Source: an uncultured delta proteobacterium (GTDB lineage Bacteria > RBG-13-61-14 > DRUE01). From it: DNA of 7,938 bases. Below are positions 5,814-7,938 of this stretch, in pieces; the stretch's first letter is position 1, and each line of letters opens with the position of its first letter. The DNA is taken from contig CAIYYW010000053.1 in NCBI GenBank assembly GCA_903930515.1, positions 1 through 7,938 on the forward strand. The letters are read 5' to 3'. The notes beneath the pieces were generated by a model. That model was not told where the DNA came from and did not search any database. It saw only the letters and a list, made by a program, of their open reading frames with translations. The position numbers and the translations under genes are program-made.

Positions 5814-6116
5814 ATGTCCCAGAGCCTCAAGTGCAAGTTTTGCGGTCGGGAAGTCCGGGAGACCGTCCATTCCAAAAAAATCCCGGCCGGATATTTGGTG
5901 GATTATTATTTGGTCTGGACCGGGGAGCTTAGCCCGATCGTGATGAGGAACCCGCGGGACGAGCGGGAGGTGATGCGTTTTTTCAAGATGGAGCATTCCT
6001 ATCCGGTGGTGGCCTGCGCGGACTGCTGTCAAAAACCGGAAGTGGAAAGGGAGTTGGACCGCGCCTTCTCCGAGGCGCCCAAAGCCGACCTGATGGAAGA
6101 AGGGAATGAAGAATGA
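5814..6116 (+). CDS. small four-cysteine protein, possible zinc-binding domain
   Basis: 100 residues, no family recognised. Two cysteine pairs stand out: C7-K-F-C10 at the N-terminus and C68-A-D-C71 (followed by C72) near the end of the core. Their spacing suggests one four-Cys metal site of zinc-ribbon type bringing the two ends together. Between them is a segment with strand and aromatic character (YLVDYYLVWTGEL) and a charged stretch (NPRDEREVMRFF). The tail from about 75 is acidic (Glu-rich). No signal peptide or membrane helix is present, so it is probably cytoplasmic. The ATG at 5814 has AAAGG four bases upstream, although the candidate promoter would place the message start almost at the ATG. 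Its TGA overlaps the ATG of the peptidase gene, so the two products are probably made together. Function unknown; zinc binding is inferred from cysteine spacing only. Confidence 0.75.
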   Translation: MSQSLKCKFCGREVRETVHSKKIPAGYLVDYYLVWTGELSPIVMRNPRDEREVMRFFKMEHSYPVVACADCCQKPEVERELDRAFSEAPKADLMEEGNEE

Positions 6117-7258
6117 TCAAGCGTGAACGAGTGATCCGGACTTTTATTGAGATCGCCCGGATCCCGGGCCTGAGCAGAAAAGAAGGCCGGATCGCGGAAG
6201 AGCTTTGCCGCCGTCTGAAAAAGCTCGGGGTCCGGGTCAGGTTTGACCAGGGCCTGAAAGGAGAAGGCGAGGTCGGAAACATCATCGGATGCCTGCCGGG
6301 GAATCTGCCCGGCCCGCCCCTGCTGCTCAACGCGCATATGGACACGGTCGGCCCGGTGGACCATTGGGGATGCCGCCGCTCGGGAAAATATCTGGTCACC
6401 GAAGGCAGGAGCATTTTGGGCGCGGACAACCGCTCGGGCGTGGCCGTGATTTTGGAAACGCTCGCCCATCTTCAGGAATCGCGCGTTCTCCATCCGGACC
6501 TGGAAATAGTGATTACGGTCGCGGAGGAAATCGGACTGCTCGGCGCCAAAAGCCTGGACTATAAAATGATCCGCTCCCGCCTCGGGATCGTCCTGGACGC
6601 GGACAGCCCGCTTGAACCGGTGATCGCCGCGCCCGAGGCCTACCGCCTGAACTTCAAGGTTCACGGCAAGACCGCGCACGCGGGCGTTTCCCCCGAGCGA
6701 GGCCTCAACGCGATCTCCATCGCGGCCCGGGCGATCAGCAAGATCAAAATCGGCCGGATTGATTTTGAAACCACCGCCAACCTCGGGATCATCCAGGGAG
6801 GAACCGCCACCAACATTGTGCCGGATTTGGTTGAAGTCCGGGGCGAGGCCCGGAGCCATAACCGGAAAAAAATTCAGGCCCAAATCGCGCAGATGCGGAG
6901 CGGGTTTCAAAAAGCCGTGGAACAGGCGCGCTCGCGCAAGTTCCCCGGCCTGCCCCGGCTGGAAGAAGAAATCGTTTTCGATTACCCGTTGATGAAAATA
7001 CCCGAGCGACATTTCCTGCTCAAGCTGATCCGGGCCGCGGCAAAGGAGCTGGGAAAAGAAACAACCCCCAAGGTCGGAGGCGGCGGAAGCGACGCCAACA
7101 TTTTTAACGCGCACAAAATTGAGTCCGTAATCCTCGGCTCGGGAATGCAACAGGTGCACACGGTGGAAGAAAAATTGGACCTTGACCGCCTGCACCTCTC
7201 CGCGCGGATGCTCGCAAAAATCGTTGAGCTTTATCCTTCAATGTTGAAACGGAAATGA
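6113..7258 (+). CDS. M20-family zinc peptidase, PepT-like
   Basis: 381 residues, full length for M20 peptidases of the tripeptidase-T-like group. These are cytoplasmic enzymes with two zinc ions that remove the N-terminal residue of short peptides. Metal and catalytic residues appear in the expected order: H75-M-D77 (in LLNAHMDTVGP), D105 (GADNRSG), E138-E139 (VAEEIGLLGAKSLD), D162 (LDADSP) and H349 (QQVHTVEE). The inserted dimerisation domain (about 170-285) starts with FKVHGKTAHAG, typical of the family, and GGGSDANIF (about 323-331) leads into the C-terminal part of the catalytic domain. AGGGA at 6101-6105 lies seven bases before the ATG. The gene overlaps both neighbours through ATGA, so the cysteine protein, this peptidase and the radical SAM protein form one operon. 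General amino- or tripeptidase activity is likely; the exact peptide substrate is not readable from sequence. Confidence 0.92.
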   Translation: MIKRERVIRTFIEIARIPGLSRKEGRIAEELCRRLKKLGVRVRFDQGLKGEGEVGNIIGCLPGNLPGPPLLLNAHMDTVGPVDHWGCRRSGKYLVTEGRSILGADNRSGVAVILETLAHLQESRVLHPDLEIVITVAEEIGLLGAKSLDYKMIRSRLGIVLDADSPLEPVIAAPEAYRLNFKVHGKTAHAGVSPERGLNAISIAARAISKIKIGRIDFETTANLGIIQGGTATNIVPDLVEVRGEARSHNRKKIQAQIAQMRSGFQKAVEQARSRKFPGLPRLEEEIVFDYPLMKIPERHFLLKLIRAAAKELGKETTPKVGGGGSDANIFNAHKIESVILGSGMQQVHTVEEKLDLDRLHLSARMLAKIVELYPSMLKRK

Positions 7259-7938
7259 CCGAACCGGATTCCCCGGCGCGCGGGTTTGAGCAAGGGCCGA
7301 TCCGGCCGCCCAGCGAGGCCTTCAGCCTGCTCCTGCGCGTCACCCGCAATTGCCCCTGGAACCGTTGCCGATTCTGCCCGGTTTACAAGACCGAAAAATT
7401 CTCCCGCCGCGAAACCGGAGAAGTGATCGCGGATATTGACGCGATGTTTTCCTGGGATGAGGAGCTCAAAGCCAGAAGCCGCAAACTCGGATATGGAGAA
7501 GATTTGACCCAGCCCGCGCTCCAGTCTGTTTTCCAGGACGATCCGCAAAACCCCGATCTTTATTCCCTGATCCTGTTCCAGCTCGGCGGCGGCAAAACCG
7601 TTTTTCTCCAGGACGCGGACAGCCTGATCATTCAGACCGATGAGCTCGTGAAAATCCTTTGCCGCCTGCGCGAAAAATTCCCGCAAGTCAACCGTGTCAC
7701 CAGCTACGCCCGGACCCGCACGGTCGCGAAAAAAACCTTGGAAGACCTGATAAAAATCCGGGAGGCCGGATTGGACCGGATCCATTTCGGAATGGAAAGC
7801 GGCTCGGATGCGGTCCTTTCGGCGGTCATAAAAGGCGCGACTCAGCAGGAGCAGATTGAAGCCGGGACTAAGGCCAGACAAGCCGGGTTTGAGATCAGCG
7901 AATATTTGATGCCGGGACTGGGAGGAAAAAAATTCAGC
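7255..7938 (+). CDS. radical SAM protein with CX4CX2C cluster motif (3' end outside window)
   Basis: The first 228 residues are visible; the gene runs past the window end. Cys33-PWNR-Cys38-RF-Cys41 would bind the [4Fe-4S] cluster that cleaves S-adenosylmethionine, but the first spacing is four residues, not the usual three. Flanking TRNCPWNRCRFCPVYK matches a family of uncharacterised bacterial radical SAM proteins with an Elp3/MiaB-like core. Other core landmarks are FLQDADSL (about 117-124, equivalent to the GGE strand region), SYARTRTV, and HFGMESGSD (about 175-183, SAM-binding strand), then SEYLMPGLGGKKFS. Between the cluster and the core is a polar insert (about 62-105). No B12-binding domain precedes the core. 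The ATG overlaps the peptidase TGA (ATGA), so translation is coupled. It is not a recognisable MqnC or MqnE, so a role in the nearby quinone pathway is not supported. The substrate is unknown. Confidence 0.88.
   Translation, partial: MTEPDSPARGFEQGPIRPPSEAFSLLLRVTRNCPWNRCRFCPVYKTEKFSRRETGEVIADIDAMFSWDEELKARSRKLGYGEDLTQPALQSVFQDDPQNPDLYSLILFQLGGGKTVFLQDADSLIIQTDELVKILCRLREKFPQVNRVTSYARTRTVAKKTLEDLIKIREAGLDRIHFGMESGSDAVLSAVIKGATQQEQIEAGTKARQAGFEISEYLMPGLGGKKFS

Noticed and set aside
5052-6032. Leftward 326-codon open frame
   Set aside because: It is antisense across two genes and a promoter gap. Its composition is an echo of the Pro/Gln repeat read backwards (Leu/Arg-rich), with no recognisable domain.
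6029-7195. Leftward 388-codon open frame
   Set aside because: It is antisense to the M20 peptidase, which has all its metal ligands in order. Long antisense frames are common in GC-rich genes.
7255-7938. Radical SAM gene as a futalosine enzyme (MqnC or MqnE)
   Set aside because: The cluster spacing and the downstream motifs (DADSL, GMESGSD) belong to a different radical SAM group, and it sits in a separate operon.

Overview
This is a window of ordinary bacterial chromosome with fairly high G+C. It holds seven complete protein genes and two genes cut by the window edges. No RNA genes, CRISPR arrays, insertion sequences or phage genes were seen. The host cannot be named from the sequence. A lipoprotein signal, clear Shine-Dalgarno sites, tightly packed overlapping genes and a menaquinone-type UbiD/UbiA/UbiX set fit a respiring, probably anaerobic and possibly uncultured bacterium that makes quinone by the futalosine route. 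The taxonomic part of that statement is inference.

Layout. The left end (1-503, minus strand) is the 5' part of an alpha/beta hydrolase lipoprotein of the prolyl aminopeptidase type. It is divergent from an exported sialidase-like beta-propeller protein (603-1754), and the two share a short A+T-rich promoter region. A 329-base non-coding stretch follows (1755-2083). It contains a perfect 9-bp hairpin, a repeated GC-rich 12-mer and a pyrimidine-rich tract.

The central operon (2084-5756) runs ubiD, ubiA, ubiX and then an uncharacterised gene, each overlapping the next by 4-14 bases. The first three fit the late futalosine steps. UbiX makes prenylated FMN, the UbiD-family enzyme uses it to decarboxylate the naphthoate intermediate, and the UbiA-family enzyme adds the prenyl tail in the membrane. 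Functional labels for this pathway rest on family motifs and gene order. The fourth gene encodes a small N-terminal domain, a proline/glutamine linker with a near-perfect 48-bp tandem repeat, an RGG-like segment and a C-terminal winged-helix-like domain. It is the least explained gene in the window.

A second operon starts after a 57-base gap that holds a consensus TTGACA box. It has a small four-cysteine protein (5814-6116), a PepT-like M20 zinc peptidase (6113-7258) and a radical SAM protein (7255 to the window end). These are joined by ATGA start/stop overlaps. The radical SAM protein has an unusual CX4CX2C cluster motif.

Nothing here amounts to a clearly new system. The points most worth a second look are the RGG/winged-helix protein coupled to quinone genes, the small cysteine protein coupled to the peptidase and radical SAM genes, and the GC-rich repeat shared between two intergenic regions.
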